Part shown: piece after piece, positions 51,333 to 59,703 of the stretch
How the letters are laid out: every line of letters starts with the position of its first letter
Numbering within the stretch: position 1 is the stretch's first letter
NCBI GenBank assembly: GCA_017549765.1
Contig: JAFYNM010000033.1
Span: forward strand, 62,001 to 126,000
Source of the DNA: Bacteroidales bacterium
GTDB taxonomy: Bacteria > Bacteroidota > Bacteroidia > Bacteroidales > WCHB1-69
Direction: 5' to 3'
Length of the DNA stretch: 64,000 nucleotides
The notes under the pieces: model-generated
Told to the model about the DNA's origin: nothing
What the model saw: the letters and a program-made list of their open reading frames with translations, nothing else
Databases searched by the model: none
Program-made: the position numbers and the translations under genes

Positions 51333-52019
51333 TTACAAAACCTCGACTTTGTTATGATAATGACGCAAAAGGTCGTTGAGTTTCTTGTTGGGGGTGCTGA
51401 AATAGTGGACGTAGATGGTCGGTTCAGACAACCCGAACTGCTGCATGCAGTTGAGGGAGTAGTAGAGGATGTCCACATTCTCCGTCCGGGTGGAGCGGTT
51501 CACCAATGCAGGCGCATTGGCGTGCATCGCGAAATAGTCCACAAAATGGTCGTTCACAGAGAGAAGGACCGCATCACCCTGTACCTGATGGAGTAAGAAG
51601 TCATACAGAATGGTGGCTTCGCTCTTGAAGACAGGCTGGAAAGGAACGGACTTCAAGGTGTCGCACTCATTCTGGGTCAGGAAATAGAGGGAGCGGTACA
51701 AGCCCAGCTGGTCGGCGAAAGCCTGCCCCAACTGCGAGACGTCGAACTGCATAGCCAGGAAATCCTTCATCTTGGCTTCGTCATAGATCACCTCCGGGAT
51801 GAGCATGGGCACGTGCGTGGCCACCACGACATCCACCGGCGTCTTCGGCTCATCGTCGGACAATCGGAAAAAAGCCGGCACTTTCTGCGTCATCAGCACA
51901 TTCTCTTCATTGCCGTAATCCTCCCTTTTCAGCTTGCCATTCTCCAAACTAAAAAGCGAAAATCCATTCGGGGTCAAGCGAATGGATTTCGTATAGTAAG
52001 CGGTTAATATAGGATTCAT
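51333..52019 (-). CDS. DUF3822 family protein
   Basis: A 228-residue soluble protein, conserved next to rsmD in Bacteroidota. The first half is like an actin/ASKHA-type start (NGFSLFSLENGKLKREDYG) and the second contains LLSVNDHFVDYFAMHANAPA and NVDILYYSLNCMQQFGLSEP. No catalytic motif is evident, and its function is not established. A role near rRNA modification is only suggested by the neighbour. Confidence 0.8.
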   Translation of the reverse strand: MNPILTAYYTKSIRLTPNGFSLFSLENGKLKREDYGNEENVLMTQKVPAFFRLSDDEPKTPVDVVVATHVPMLIPEVIYDEAKMKDFLAMQFDVSQLGQAFADQLGLYRSLYFLTQNECDTLKSVPFQPVFKSEATILYDFLLHQVQGDAVLLSVNDHFVDYFAMHANAPALVNRSTRTENVDILYYSLNCMQQFGLSEPTIYVHYFSTPNKKLNDLLRHYHNKVEVL

Positions 52020-52029
52020 ATCTGATCTA

Positions 52030-52710
52030 TTATTCCCAGGAGCCCGCAGTGGATGCTTCCGTCAGGCTACCCATATAAATGTCTTTGTACAAAGATTTAT
52101 ATTGTTCCTCTTCCGAAAGATTGTTGAAGAAAATCTTATCCCATAATTTTTTGAGCACATTGGAGTTCTCCGGGGTGATGGTTCTGTCCATATTGACCAA
52201 GATGTCGTCAATCGGCACATCGATGCGATACAACGGGACTTCATAGTTCTTGTTGGCAATCACACCAGTCTGGATCTCATATTTTTTCTTGTCTGAATAG
52301 GGGATATATTCAAAATTCTTGAAGTTCTCCTCCGACAGATTCTTCTTGTCCAGCTCCAGAATCTTCTCCATGGCCGGCACCTTCACGGTCTCTTTCCGGA
52401 TAAGACCCATCTTGAAAGCCTGTTCTTGGGAAATGGAATCGGGGATGGAACCGATGGTCTTCTCCACCTCTACATAGCCATTATGCACAAAATCGGACAG
52501 CGTGTCGATGTTGTCCGCATATTTTTTGTACACCGTCTTATAGATTGCCTGGGCGCTTCTGATTGCCAACAAGTTCTGGACATTGGCTTCCTTACGGAAT
52601 TCGTAAACACTCTTGAACTTTTCCGGTCTCAGGATGGAACGGGCGGCAAAGATAGCCATGGCAATGACTAAAATCACCAAGAGAGCACTGAATAATCTTC
52701 TAATCTTCAT
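52030..52710 (-). CDS. Hypothetical membrane-anchored protein
   Basis: A 226-residue protein with one N-terminal membrane helix (FSALLVILVIAMAIFAARSI) and a charged, mostly helical periplasmic part beginning KFKSVYEFRKEANVQNLLAI. The segment QAIYKTVYKKYADNIDTLSD resembles the pilin-like/secreton beta-alpha repeat that follows a TM helix, but this is weak. It heads the operon hyp-DUF3822-rsmD-pth-OMP. I do not recognise the family. Confidence 0.7.
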   Translation of the reverse strand: MKIRRLFSALLVILVIAMAIFAARSILRPEKFKSVYEFRKEANVQNLLAIRSAQAIYKTVYKKYADNIDTLSDFVHNGYVEVEKTIGSIPDSISQEQAFKMGLIRKETVKVPAMEKILELDKKNLSEENFKNFEYIPYSDKKKYEIQTGVIANKNYEVPLYRIDVPIDDILVNMDRTITPENSNVLKKLWDKIFFNNLSEEEQYKSLYKDIYMGSLTEASTAGSWE

Positions 52711-52748
52711 AATATTTTTGTATTAAAATTATAATCACAAAAGGTCAG

Positions 52749-52756
52749 CAAAAGTA
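52749..52756 (-). promoter_or_regulatory. -7 element for the five-gene pth operon
   Basis: TACTTTTG on the minus strand, 39 bases upstream of the first gene of the operon. Confidence 0.6.
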
Positions 52757-52812
52757 CAAAAAAAACTGATAATCCACGAAAGAGAGAAAAATAATTTTTC
52801 ACGATACCATTC

Positions 52813-53454
52813 CTATTGGAAAGAGACCCTGTGTATTCCCTTCTCAAAGGTCTGTTCAAGCAGATTCCGGATCTTGAGATAATCCGCTTGGGACGAGACG
52901 AAATCCAGGTTGGCGGCATGGACGAGCACAATGGGTATGTTGGTATTCTGGCGGAAGTAGTTCATATAGCTCTCCTGGATATCGTTCAGATATTCCGCTG
53001 TTATATTCTTCTCATATTCACGTCCTCTCCGGGCGATATTTTGCAACAGACGTTCCGGTTCATTGTACAGATAGATGATGAGGTCCGGTTTGGGAAGAAA
53101 GGAGGAGATGGTGTTGAAAACGGTGCTGTATAGGTTGAACTCGTCCCGCAACAGATTGTTTTTGGAGAAGATGATGCACTTGTCGATGAAATAGTCGCCC
53201 ACCACAAAATCCTTGAACATGTCGCGGGCCGACAGCAGCTGGCTCAGCTGACGGTAACGCTCCATGAGGAAGTGCATCTCCACGGGCAGCGCATAGTGAA
53301 CTGGGTCCTCGTAGAACTTGGGCAAGAACGGGTTGTCGGCAAACTGTTCCAGCACCAGCTCGGCATTGCAGTCTTCGGCCAGCATCTTGGAGAAGGTGGT
53401 CTTGCCGGCTCCAATGCAACCCTCTATCACAATATAGTTATATGGTATCGTCAT
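52813..53454 (-). CDS. Deoxynucleoside kinase
   Basis: A 213-residue salvage kinase of the dNK/dGK-dAK family. P-loop IEGCIGAGKTTFSKMLAE (about 9-26), LVLEQFADNPFLPKFYED (substrate-binding Glu), ERYRQL and a DRS-like stretch VVGDYFIDKCIIF, then the lid RRGREYEKNI. It phosphorylates deoxynucleosides to dNMPs in the cytoplasm. The ATG overlaps the folK stop by 4 bp; folK-dNK is a common pair in Bacteroidota. Confidence 0.9.
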   Translation of the reverse strand: MTIPYNYIVIEGCIGAGKTTFSKMLAEDCNAELVLEQFADNPFLPKFYEDPVHYALPVEMHFLMERYRQLSQLLSARDMFKDFVVGDYFIDKCIIFSKNNLLRDEFNLYSTVFNTISSFLPKPDLIIYLYNEPERLLQNIARRGREYEKNITAEYLNDIQESYMNYFRQNTNIPIVLVHAANLDFVSSQADYLKIRNLLEQTFEKGIHRVSFQ

Positions 53455-53891
53455 GATTCAAGCACATTAGGGATGGACAGTTGCAACTCTCGCAGCGACT
53501 GCAACACGAACTCGCGCTCCGCAATCTTGGGATGGGGCAGAACCAGCCGGTCGTCCGCATAGATGATATGGTCATAGTCCAGAATATCCAGGTCTATGGT
53601 GCGGTCGTGATATTGCGGGACTCCATCCTGCAGCGTGCTCTTTTCCTTGCGGCCAAGCGCACGCTCAATCTGCTGCAGCTCGTCCAGCAAAGCCAACGGC
53701 TCCATGGTCGTCCGCAAGACAGCCACTTGGTTCAGGAAAGGCGGCGCCTCAAAACCCCAGGCAGGCGTCTCTATGACGGAAGAGGTGCGCAACACCTCCC
53801 CCACTCTCTCTCGCATCAGGAAGAGCGCCATCTGTAAATAGAAACCCCGAGGCTCTATGTTACTCCCCAGCCCGATCACAACCTCCTTCAT
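53451..53891 (-). CDS. folK: 2-amino-4-hydroxy-6-hydroxymethyldihydropteridine diphosphokinase
   Basis: A 146-residue HPPK of folate synthesis that transfers pyrophosphate from ATP to the pterin. Motifs: VIGLGSNIEPRG at the start, FLNQVAVLRTTMEPLALLDE, then DRTIDLDILDYDH with the two Mg-binding Asp, and LPHPKIAEREFVLQSL. The chain is slightly short but complete. It is coupled to the downstream kinase gene. Confidence 0.93.
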   Translation of the reverse strand: MKEVVIGLGSNIEPRGFYLQMALFLMRERVGEVLRTSSVIETPAWGFEAPPFLNQVAVLRTTMEPLALLDELQQIERALGRKEKSTLQDGVPQYHDRTIDLDILDYDHIIYADDRLVLPHPKIAEREFVLQSLRELQLSIPNVLES

Positions 53892-53900
53892 AAGAAAAGG

Positions 53901-54050
53901 CTAGTTGTTCACCAGTAACAAAAACCGATCATAATGAACTGGAATCGTCATCAACGATTTGGAATAGTTCAAGATGTTGCGGATCACTTGCGGAGAGGGT
54001 CTTTCGCTTTTCAAGTTTTTCTTGGTGTAAGTAGTAGAGTTTTTATGCAT
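53901..54050 (-). CDS. Small hypothetical protein (49 residues)
   Basis: A short frame starting MHKNSTTYTKKNLKSERPSP and containing VIRNILNYSKSL, ending FLLLVNN. The composition (basic start, S-x-P-S-x-x-x-I-x-N-I-L-N-x-S-K-S-L core) is protein-like and resembles small conserved ORFs that I recall from Bacteroidota, but I cannot name a family. It starts 9 bp upstream of folK on the same strand. The remaining part of the 381-bp interval up to 54272 contains only AT-rich sequence and the terminator at 54209. Confidence 0.45.
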   Translation of the reverse strand: MHKNSTTYTKKNLKSERPSPQVIRNILNYSKSLMTIPVHYDRFLLLVNN

Positions 54051-54208
54051 CGGCAAACAATTTGGTCCATTTATTTTTAAAAACAATAGCATAACGTCAT
54101 TGTCTCCCCGATTATTATACTTTATTGTATTTTTATTTTAAACCTTTTGTATCAAATTGAACAACAGCATGTTGCAGTGCATTTTCGGCTCTATTTATCA
54201 TTCATGGC

Positions 54209-54249
54209 AAAAAAAAGAGGCAAAACGCATAAACATGCATTTTGCCTCT
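54209..54249 (-). terminator. Terminator of the T9SS multi-domain protein gene
   Basis: The arms AGAGGCAAAA and TTTTGCCTCT extended by GCAT/ATGC after one mismatch, with an AAAC loop; on the minus strand eight T follow. It lies 24 bases past the stop at 54273. Confidence 0.88.
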
Positions 54250-54272
54250 AAGGGTCAACCGAACCGTGGAGA

Positions 54273-56081
54273 TTATCTCTTCACGAATTTGGTAATGGCG
54301 GCATCGTGGCCGTCCGTAAGACGTACAAAGTAGGTGCCCGTGGTGAGTTGGTCCACATTCACGCTCATCACCTGGCCTTCCACAGCCTGGCTCATGATCA
54401 TCTTGCCTGTGATGTCGAAGATCTGCAGCATGGTGGCATTGAAAGCGTCGAAGGTGAGATTCAATTGGTTCTCTACGGGGTTCGGATAGATGCTGATGGC
54501 ATTGTTGTATTCGGAAACGCCATTTTGCTCTACGAAATCACCATTGTTACGCGGGATGATGTAATATCTGAAATCCAAGTAGGTGGAACCGATTTTGCTG
54601 GTAGCGAAGTTGAAACCGACCAAGTTCATGGGGTATGAAGGCAGTGGATTACCAATGTATTCTGCATCCTGGAAATAGGCGAAGAAGGCATTGGAGGTCG
54701 TGCCATTCTGCGTGATGCCATAAGGAGTCAGGACAGCGCAGGTGGTGCCGGCCTCGTTAAGCGTAACGCCATTCAACTGGATAAGTTCCGCTTGGTGTTC
54801 AATCATGAAAGAGGGATCATTCAACTGATCGAGGGTAATAACCATAGGAGTCACATCCTCAAAAACAGAGATGAAATTCTCATAAGCCGACGTAGGTTTG
54901 AATTCCAAGAAGCCATAGTAGTTCGTCAGGGTGCCATAGATGCCGGAGATCTTGTCGCCAACGCTCAGGGTGCCGAGGGTGCCGTTGGGATCAAAGATAA
55001 GGATGGCGCCGGTGGCATCTTGGATCACTTTCTGGTTGTTGTAGGCAGCCACAGCGGTCACGACGACCTCGCCCGTGAGTTTATAGGTGGTATTGTCGGC
55101 CACGTTGCCTGAGTTGTCGGTGAAATCCAGTTTGGAGCGCAGTTCTGCGATGGTGGCGCACACATACTGTTGATCCACGCCATAGGTGAAGGTGAGGGTG
55201 TCGGGCGTCATGGCGTTGCCAGCGACGTCGGTCACATTGCTCACGATCAGGGTGTGCTCGAGACCCTCGGTCATGGCCGGGGTCACCGTCAAGGTCACCA
55301 CATTGCTATTGAGGGAAGCCGCGGAGATGGTGCCGTCGTTGAGCACATAGTTGGCAGCCGTCTGGGCGGTGGTGGCATCCAGCGCCTCGTTAAAGGTGAG
55401 CACCACGGTAGTGGCATTGGTGGCGGTCACATTGGTAATGTAGGGGGCATAGACATCCGGGCCGCTGGGAAGAGCATTGACCTGCACATTGTCGATACGA
55501 TAGGAGCCGTTGTCAGAGGTGGCACCGGTCAGTGTGCAGCGGAGATAGACATTGGCTTGGTCGTTCAGGGCGGCGATGCTGGAGAGGTCCAGGGTTACCA
55601 GCTCGTAGGTGCTGGCGGCGGAAGGCATCGTGTTGGCATTCGGCATAGCCGTGAAGGTAGTGCCATCGGTGCTGTACTCCCAGGCTCCAGCATTAAAGCC
55701 CGTGGCGGTACGACGGGCGGCCATCGTCACCACGATGTTCTGGTAGCCCGTACTGGAGAAATGGAAGGCGAAAGCCTTGCCGTTGGCGCTTTGGTTAATC
55801 ATCGCCAAGTCCTTGTCGGAGCCGACACCGTCCATAGCATTGATGGTAGAGCCATTGTTACTAGTCAGTTCGGTAGCTTGTGCCCATGCGGAAGAGCCAT
55901 GGGTGCCATCCAGATAGATGCCGGCCGTGCCTGTCTGAGTACCAGCAGTAGCCAAATAGGAAGTCGGCGTGTTTGGAGCTGCCGTGTTGCCCGTGAACGG
56001 GAAATAGGCCAAGTTGACGGTCTGCGCCACGCCGAATAATGCCATGCTAATCAAGGCAATAAGGGTAAAGATTCTTTTCAT
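54273..56081 (-). CDS. Secreted multi-domain protein with SbsA-type Ig and T9SS type A domains
   Basis: A 602-residue protein with signal peptide MKRIFTLIALISMALFGVAQ. An N-terminal carbohydrate-binding-like jelly-roll (about 20-205) contains FPFTGNTAAP, TVTMAARRT-type strands and GSYRIDNVQVNALP. An SbsA-type Ig domain (about 212-305) has VLTFNEALDATTAQTAANYV and SNVTDVAGNAM. A DUF5689/OB-like domain follows (about 310-420: YKLTGEVVVTAVAAYNNQKV, VGDKISGIYGTLTNYYGFLE). The last ~80 residues form a type A sorting domain (AISIYPNPVENQLNLTF ... GTYFVRLTD). Likely surface-bound; no catalytic motif is recognised. Confidence 0.85.
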   Translation of the reverse strand: MKRIFTLIALISMALFGVAQTVNLAYFPFTGNTAAPNTPTSYLATAGTQTGTAGIYLDGTHGSSAWAQATELTSNNGSTINAMDGVGSDKDLAMINQSANGKAFAFHFSSTGYQNIVVTMAARRTATGFNAGAWEYSTDGTTFTAMPNANTMPSAASTYELVTLDLSSIAALNDQANVYLRCTLTGATSDNGSYRIDNVQVNALPSGPDVYAPYITNVTATNATTVVLTFNEALDATTAQTAANYVLNDGTISAASLNSNVVTLTVTPAMTEGLEHTLIVSNVTDVAGNAMTPDTLTFTYGVDQQYVCATIAELRSKLDFTDNSGNVADNTTYKLTGEVVVTAVAAYNNQKVIQDATGAILIFDPNGTLGTLSVGDKISGIYGTLTNYYGFLEFKPTSAYENFISVFEDVTPMVITLDQLNDPSFMIEHQAELIQLNGVTLNEAGTTCAVLTPYGITQNGTTSNAFFAYFQDAEYIGNPLPSYPMNLVGFNFATSKIGSTYLDFRYYIIPRNNGDFVEQNGVSEYNNAISIYPNPVENQLNLTFDAFNATMLQIFDITGKMIMSQAVEGQVMSVNVDQLTTGTYFVRLTDGHDAAITKFVKR

Positions 56082-56125
56082 TCTTGTATAAATTTTATGA
56101 TTAATTGTAAATTTTCAAGCGGAGG

Positions 56126-56133
56126 CAAAAATA
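56126..56133 (-). promoter_or_regulatory. -7 element for the gene at 54273
   Basis: TATTTTTG followed by CCTCCGCTTGAAAATTT on the minus strand, 44 bases upstream of the ATG. The sequence just downstream is nearly identical to that of the next gene's promoter at 56760. Confidence 0.65.
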
Positions 56134-56154
56134 CATATTTTATCGTTCATTGCA

Positions 56155-56194
56155 TTAAAAAAACGGAGAAAAATGGCGCTCTTTTTTCTCCGTT
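56155..56194 (-). terminator. Terminator of the lipoprotein gene
   Basis: The arms AACGGAGAAAAA and TTTTTTCTCCGTT around an 8-base loop; on the minus strand seven T follow. It is 30 bases past the stop at 56225. Confidence 0.85.
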
Positions 56195-56224
56195 ATTTAT
56201 TCTTATCTTCAGAATGTTTTTCTG

Positions 56225-56728
56225 TTATTCACCCTGCTGCGCATTCTGATAATCCAATTCATCAATGAGATATTCCACCTTGAAAGTATTAGTCTTTTTG
56301 ACAGTCTCAATTATTCTCCACATAAGCGAATGATAGGGGTGCTTTTCATAGAGGCGATAATTACGCTCCCCATAAATCACATAAGAACTGTCAGCAAACA
56401 TCAAGAGACGATCAGCTGCATTTCCATACTTGTCATAGATCAGCCCGGTCAAATTGTCTTCATTCGTATTCAGAAACGGAGACACATGCCCTATGCCTCC
56501 CTCTGTATGTACCAAACATCGTTCTCCAGGCTGGATGAAAACCGTGTCAAAAACCTCCGAAACAACCCCGTCCTTAGGTAACACTCCAAACAAGACCGGA
56601 TCTGGCAAAGTGTTTCTCATATAAAACATGTCATTATACCCAGTATCCCAAGCGCAGGATTGGAATCCCAGAACGAGAATAGAGAAGATGGACAATTTCA
56701 ACAAGAATCTATATACTTTATTTATCAT
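56225..56728 (-). CDS. Hypothetical lipoprotein
   Basis: A 167-residue protein with a lipoprotein signal (LLKLSIFSILVLGFQSC; lipobox FQSC). The mature part starts AWDTGYNDMFYMRNTLPDPV and contains PGERCLVHTEGGIGHVSPFL and LLMFADSSYVIYGERNYRLY. No family is recognised. It is monocistronic, with a leader like that of the adjacent secreted protein, so the two may be expressed together. Confidence 0.7.
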   Translation of the reverse strand: MINKVYRFLLKLSIFSILVLGFQSCAWDTGYNDMFYMRNTLPDPVLFGVLPKDGVVSEVFDTVFIQPGERCLVHTEGGIGHVSPFLNTNEDNLTGLIYDKYGNAADRLLMFADSSYVIYGERNYRLYEKHPYHSLMWRIIETVKKTNTFKVEYLIDELDYQNAQQGE

Positions 56729-56759
56729 TAAGGATTAATTGAAAATTTTCAAGCAGAGG

Positions 56760-56767
56760 CAAAAATA
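56760..56767 (-). promoter_or_regulatory. -7 element for the lipoprotein gene
   Basis: TATTTTTG followed by CCTCTGCTTGAAAATTTT on the minus strand, 31 bases upstream of the ATG. Confidence 0.65.
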
Positions 56768-56804
56768 CAAATAATCTTGAATTGGAAGAAAAAAATCACT
56801 CCCT

Positions 56805-57150
56805 TTCGCGGCGGGTACGCTACATGCCTCTTGGCAGATGTCACCCGCGCCGCGAGTTTCATCCCGCGCACATGCCATCCCCCACACTTCGCTCCTTACT
56901 CGCTCGTGTGGGGTTACTGAAATAGTGTTTCTTCGAAACACTTCGCCATGGAGCACGCGGGCGGGAAGGCCGACATGCGGTGCGGACGCGGCGTGAATGG
57001 ACGGCCTCCAACAGCGGCGTGCAAAGGCGCTTGCGTTTACAAAAATGTAAAGCCTCCGGAGGCAAATATCCTTTTTGCTACTGCCTGCATTTTGTTCACG
57101 TTTGCCGCCGCTGTCAGAGGGCGGACAGAGCGGGCGGCTTTCATGTCGGC
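56805..57150. other. GC-rich, hairpin-dense region without a recognisable gene
   Basis: This part of the 643-bp gap from 56729 to 57371 is markedly richer in GC than its surroundings. It contains CCCCACAC/GTGTGGGG arms (56880-56887 and 56906-56913), an 8-bp stem AGTGTTTC/GAAACACT with a 3-base loop (56924-56942), TTTAC/GTAAA (57036-57051) and the 12-bp palindrome GCCTCCGGAGGC (57052-57063). Short open frames on both strands show no family features. It could be a decayed mobile element, a structured RNA, or a REP-like cluster. Nothing decides between these. Confidence 0.45.
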
Positions 57151-57162
57151 TTGATCTTTTGT

Positions 57163-57186
57163 AACTTTTCTATCAAGAGAAAAGTT
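57163..57186. repeat. Inverted repeat AACTTTTCT / AGAAAAGTT
   Basis: Two 9-base arms separated by ATCAAG, immediately after the GC-rich region. There is no T run long enough for a clear terminator. The rest of the gap to 57310 shows no gene. Confidence 0.5.
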
Positions 57187-57316
57187 AAAGACTATAATTA
57201 TTCAGGAGAATGGCTCTTGCCACAAAGCACGATGTCCACTCCTTGCATAACACTCTTAAACAAAGAGATTCGGTTTTCATCATCATATTTGTGTCATCAT
57301 GATTGTAATCACCAAA

Positions 57317-57350
57317 AAAAAACGAGAATGAAATTTCATTCTCGTTTTTT
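57317..57350. terminator. Terminator of the rplM-rpsI-rpsB-tsf operon
   Basis: A 34-bp perfect palindrome centred at 57333.5 with core arms AACGAGAATGAAA and TTTCATTCTCGTT flanked by A and T runs. On the minus strand it ends in a T run of seven and lies 22 bases past the tsf stop. Confidence 0.88.
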
Positions 57351-57371
57351 CATTGTAAGACCAACAAACAC

Positions 57372-58379
57372 TTACTCGCCAATCTGACGGCGGATGAAGG
57401 CGGTACACTCCAGCGCTTTGTCGTTAGCGTGGATGTAGTCGCGGACATTCTGTTTGCCGTCGCCGCCCATCACGAGGATTTGGTACATCAGGGTGCTCTC
57501 CTTGAAGAACTTCACCAGACGACCTTGGGCGATCTGTTGGATCTGAGCCTCATTGAGGTTGGCAGCCTTGTTGGCAGCTTCTTCCTCTTTGATCTTGCGG
57601 GCCAGATTAGCCTGCTCTTCGGTGATCCAACCCTTAGCCATATTGGAGTTGATGTGATCGTCGCTGTCCACGTGAGCCGGGTTGATGCCAGCCTTGTTCA
57701 GAGCGGCGTCCACAGCCTTGTTGATGAGCTCGATACGGGTCTTCTCCACAGCCACGGCAAGCTCTCTGTCCTTCACCTCTTGCGGGATGACGGTCTCGTC
57801 GAGAGCGAGCGGGTTCATGGCGGTGATGTGCAGAGCCACGTTGTGAGCGGTAGCCACGGCGTTCTCATCGTTCTTGTTGAAGCCCACGAGGGTAGCCTTG
57901 TGGTTGCCCATGTGGTTGTAAGCCTCCACGTAAGGAGCTTCCAAGGTATCGTAGTGAGGAAGTTCGATCTTCTCACCCGTCTTGCCAGTCAGCTCGGTCA
58001 GCTTCTCCGTCACGGTCATACCGTCCATATTCATAGCCATGAGCTCATCACGAGTATTGATGTTGGCAGCCATAGCCTTTTCGAGCATGGTATCCACGAA
58101 GTTCACGAATTCATCGCCTTTGGCCACAAAGTCGGTCTCGCAAGCCACTAAGAGCATAAAGCCCTTGGTGTGGTCAGCGTTCGTCTTGGCGATCAAGCGG
58201 CCCTCGTTGGACTCGCGGTCGGCGCGTTTGGCGGCCACTTTCTGACCTTTCTTACGAAGGATATCGATGGCTTTCTCGAAATCGCCGTCGGCCTCGACCA
58301 ACGCTTTCTTGCAGTCCATCATACCGATACCGGTTTGTTGTCTCAATTTATTTACATCAGCAGCGGTAATTGTTGCCAT
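57372..58379 (-). CDS. tsf: Elongation factor Ts
   Basis: A 335-residue nucleotide exchange factor for EF-Tu. The N-terminal UBA-like part is ADVNKLRQQTGIGMMDCKKA followed by VEADGDFEKAIDILRKKGQK; the core has GFMLLVACETDFVAKGDEFV. It is longer than E. coli Ts by about 50 residues because of an insert in the core region, common in Bacteroidota. It is the last gene of the operon, 29 bp after rpsB. Confidence 0.97.
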   Translation of the reverse strand: MATITAADVNKLRQQTGIGMMDCKKALVEADGDFEKAIDILRKKGQKVAAKRADRESNEGRLIAKTNADHTKGFMLLVACETDFVAKGDEFVNFVDTMLEKAMAANINTRDELMAMNMDGMTVTEKLTELTGKTGEKIELPHYDTLEAPYVEAYNHMGNHKATLVGFNKNDENAVATAHNVALHITAMNPLALDETVIPQEVKDRELAVAVEKTRIELINKAVDAALNKAGINPAHVDSDDHINSNMAKGWITEEQANLARKIKEEEAANKAANLNEAQIQQIAQGRLVKFFKESTLMYQILVMGGDGKQNVRDYIHANDKALECTAFIRRQIGE

Positions 58380-58408
58380 ATTATCTAAATTTAAAGGGTT
58401 AGTATTAT

Positions 58409-59215
58409 TTATTTAGCAGAGATTCTTCTTCTCTTGCCTTCCTTCGGAGCGGGAGCCTCTTCGGTTTCCTCGGTGGTCTCCTCAGCCTCGCTCATCTCGT
58501 CGAGCAGCGGTTGGGCGTCCTTGTTCATCTCGCGTTCGTTGAGACCTTCCTTGATAGCTTCGCAGATGGCGTTCAAAATAACGGCGATAGACTTGGAGGC
58601 GTCGTCATTGGCGGGCACCGGATAATCGACCATACGAGGATCGGTGTTGGTATCCACGATAGCGAAGGTCGGGATAGCCAGCTTGCGGGCCTCGGCGAGG
58701 GCGATGTGCTCCTTCATGATATCGACGATGAAGACGGCTGCGGGCAGACGGTTCAGGTCGGCGATAGAACCCAAGTTCTTCTCCAGTTTGGCGCGCTCAC
58801 GTTGGATTTGGAGACGCTCACGTTTGGAGATGTTGTTGAATTGAGGGCTCTCGATCAGACGGTCGATGTCGCTCATCTTCTTCACAGCCTTGCGGATGGT
58901 GAAGAAGTTTGTCAACATACCACCAGGCCAACGCTCGGTCACGTACGGCATGCCGACTTCCTTAACCATGGAAGCAACGGTCTCTTTGGCCTGCTTCTTG
59001 GTGGCTACGAATAAGATCTTACGACCGGAACGGGCGATTTGCTTGGCTGCGGCGCAAGCCTCATCCAGTTTGTCCATCGTCTTGTAAAGGTCGATGATGT
59101 GAATACCGTTCTTCTCCATAAAGATATACGGAGCCATGGCGGGATTCCATTTTCTCTTGAGGTGTCCAAAATGACAACCTGCATCTAATAATTCTTCAAA
59201 TTGTACTCTTGACAT
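58409..59215 (-). CDS. rpsB: 30S ribosomal protein S2 with acidic C-terminal tail
   Basis: 268 residues. FEELLDAGCHFGHLKRKWNP, MAPYIFMEKNGIHIIDLYKT, RWPGGMLTNFFTIRKAVKK, LPAAVFIVDIMKEHIALAEA and IVDTNTDPRMVDYPVPANDD are diagnostic. After residue ~232 a Glu-rich tail (EEATT-type, EEAPAPKEG) ends in a basic KRRRISAK. It is in the usual rpsB-tsf pair, 99 bp after rpsI. Confidence 0.97.
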   Translation of the reverse strand: MSRVQFEELLDAGCHFGHLKRKWNPAMAPYIFMEKNGIHIIDLYKTMDKLDEACAAAKQIARSGRKILFVATKKQAKETVASMVKEVGMPYVTERWPGGMLTNFFTIRKAVKKMSDIDRLIESPQFNNISKRERLQIQRERAKLEKNLGSIADLNRLPAAVFIVDIMKEHIALAEARKLAIPTFAIVDTNTDPRMVDYPVPANDDASKSIAVILNAICEAIKEGLNEREMNKDAQPLLDEMSEAEETTEETEEAPAPKEGKRRRISAK

Positions 59216-59314
59216 GTTTTTATTGATTTGTTTACGTTCTTAAAAGCAACTCTGGGGTAGTCTTTGCAGAATCTCCAGAGTTTCGATACTAAACATTGAA
59301 TGGTATTCCAAATA

Positions 59315-59701
59315 CTAACGTTTGCTGAATTGGAATCTCTTACGGGCCTTGGGTTGACCGGGTTTCTTACGCTCGACCATACGCGGGTCACGACGGAGGA
59401 AGCCCTGGGCCTTCAAAGCGGGACGGAGTTCGGGGTTGATTTCAACCAGCGCCTTGGCAATAGCCATACGGAGAGCCTCAGCCTGACCGGTCACGCCACC
59501 ACCATCGAGGTTAGCCTTGATGTCATACTGACCCATCAGCTGGGCGACCATGAACGGTTGTTCTACCTTATATTGCAAAGTAGGCACGCTGAAATACTCT
59601 TTATAATCGCGGTTGTTGACCAAAATATTACCGGTGCCGGGCTGCATGTACAGACGGGCAACTGCGGTTTTTCTTCTGCCTAATGTATTGATCACTTCCA
59701 T
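59315..59701 (-). CDS. rpsI: 30S ribosomal protein S9
   Basis: 128 residues. NTLGRRKTAVARLYMQPGTG, GGGVTGQAEALRMAIAKALV, LRRDPRMVERKKPGQPKARK and the C-terminal RFQFSKR that reaches the P-site tRNA are all present. Its ATG directly follows the rplM stop (2-bp gap), as in most bacteria. Confidence 0.98.
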   Translation of the reverse strand: MEVINTLGRRKTAVARLYMQPGTGNILVNNRDYKEYFSVPTLQYKVEQPFMVAQLMGQYDIKANLDGGGVTGQAEALRMAIAKALVEINPELRPALKAQGFLRRDPRMVERKKPGQPKARKRFQFSKR

Positions 59702-59703
59702 TG

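Noticed and set aside
56859-57154. Short open frames in the GC-rich gap
   Set aside because: Arg/Pro/Cys-rich, present on both strands, with no start signals or family features.
57317-57350. Long palindrome as an operator or origin element
   Set aside because: Its position just after tsf and the flanking A/T runs fit a transcription terminator.
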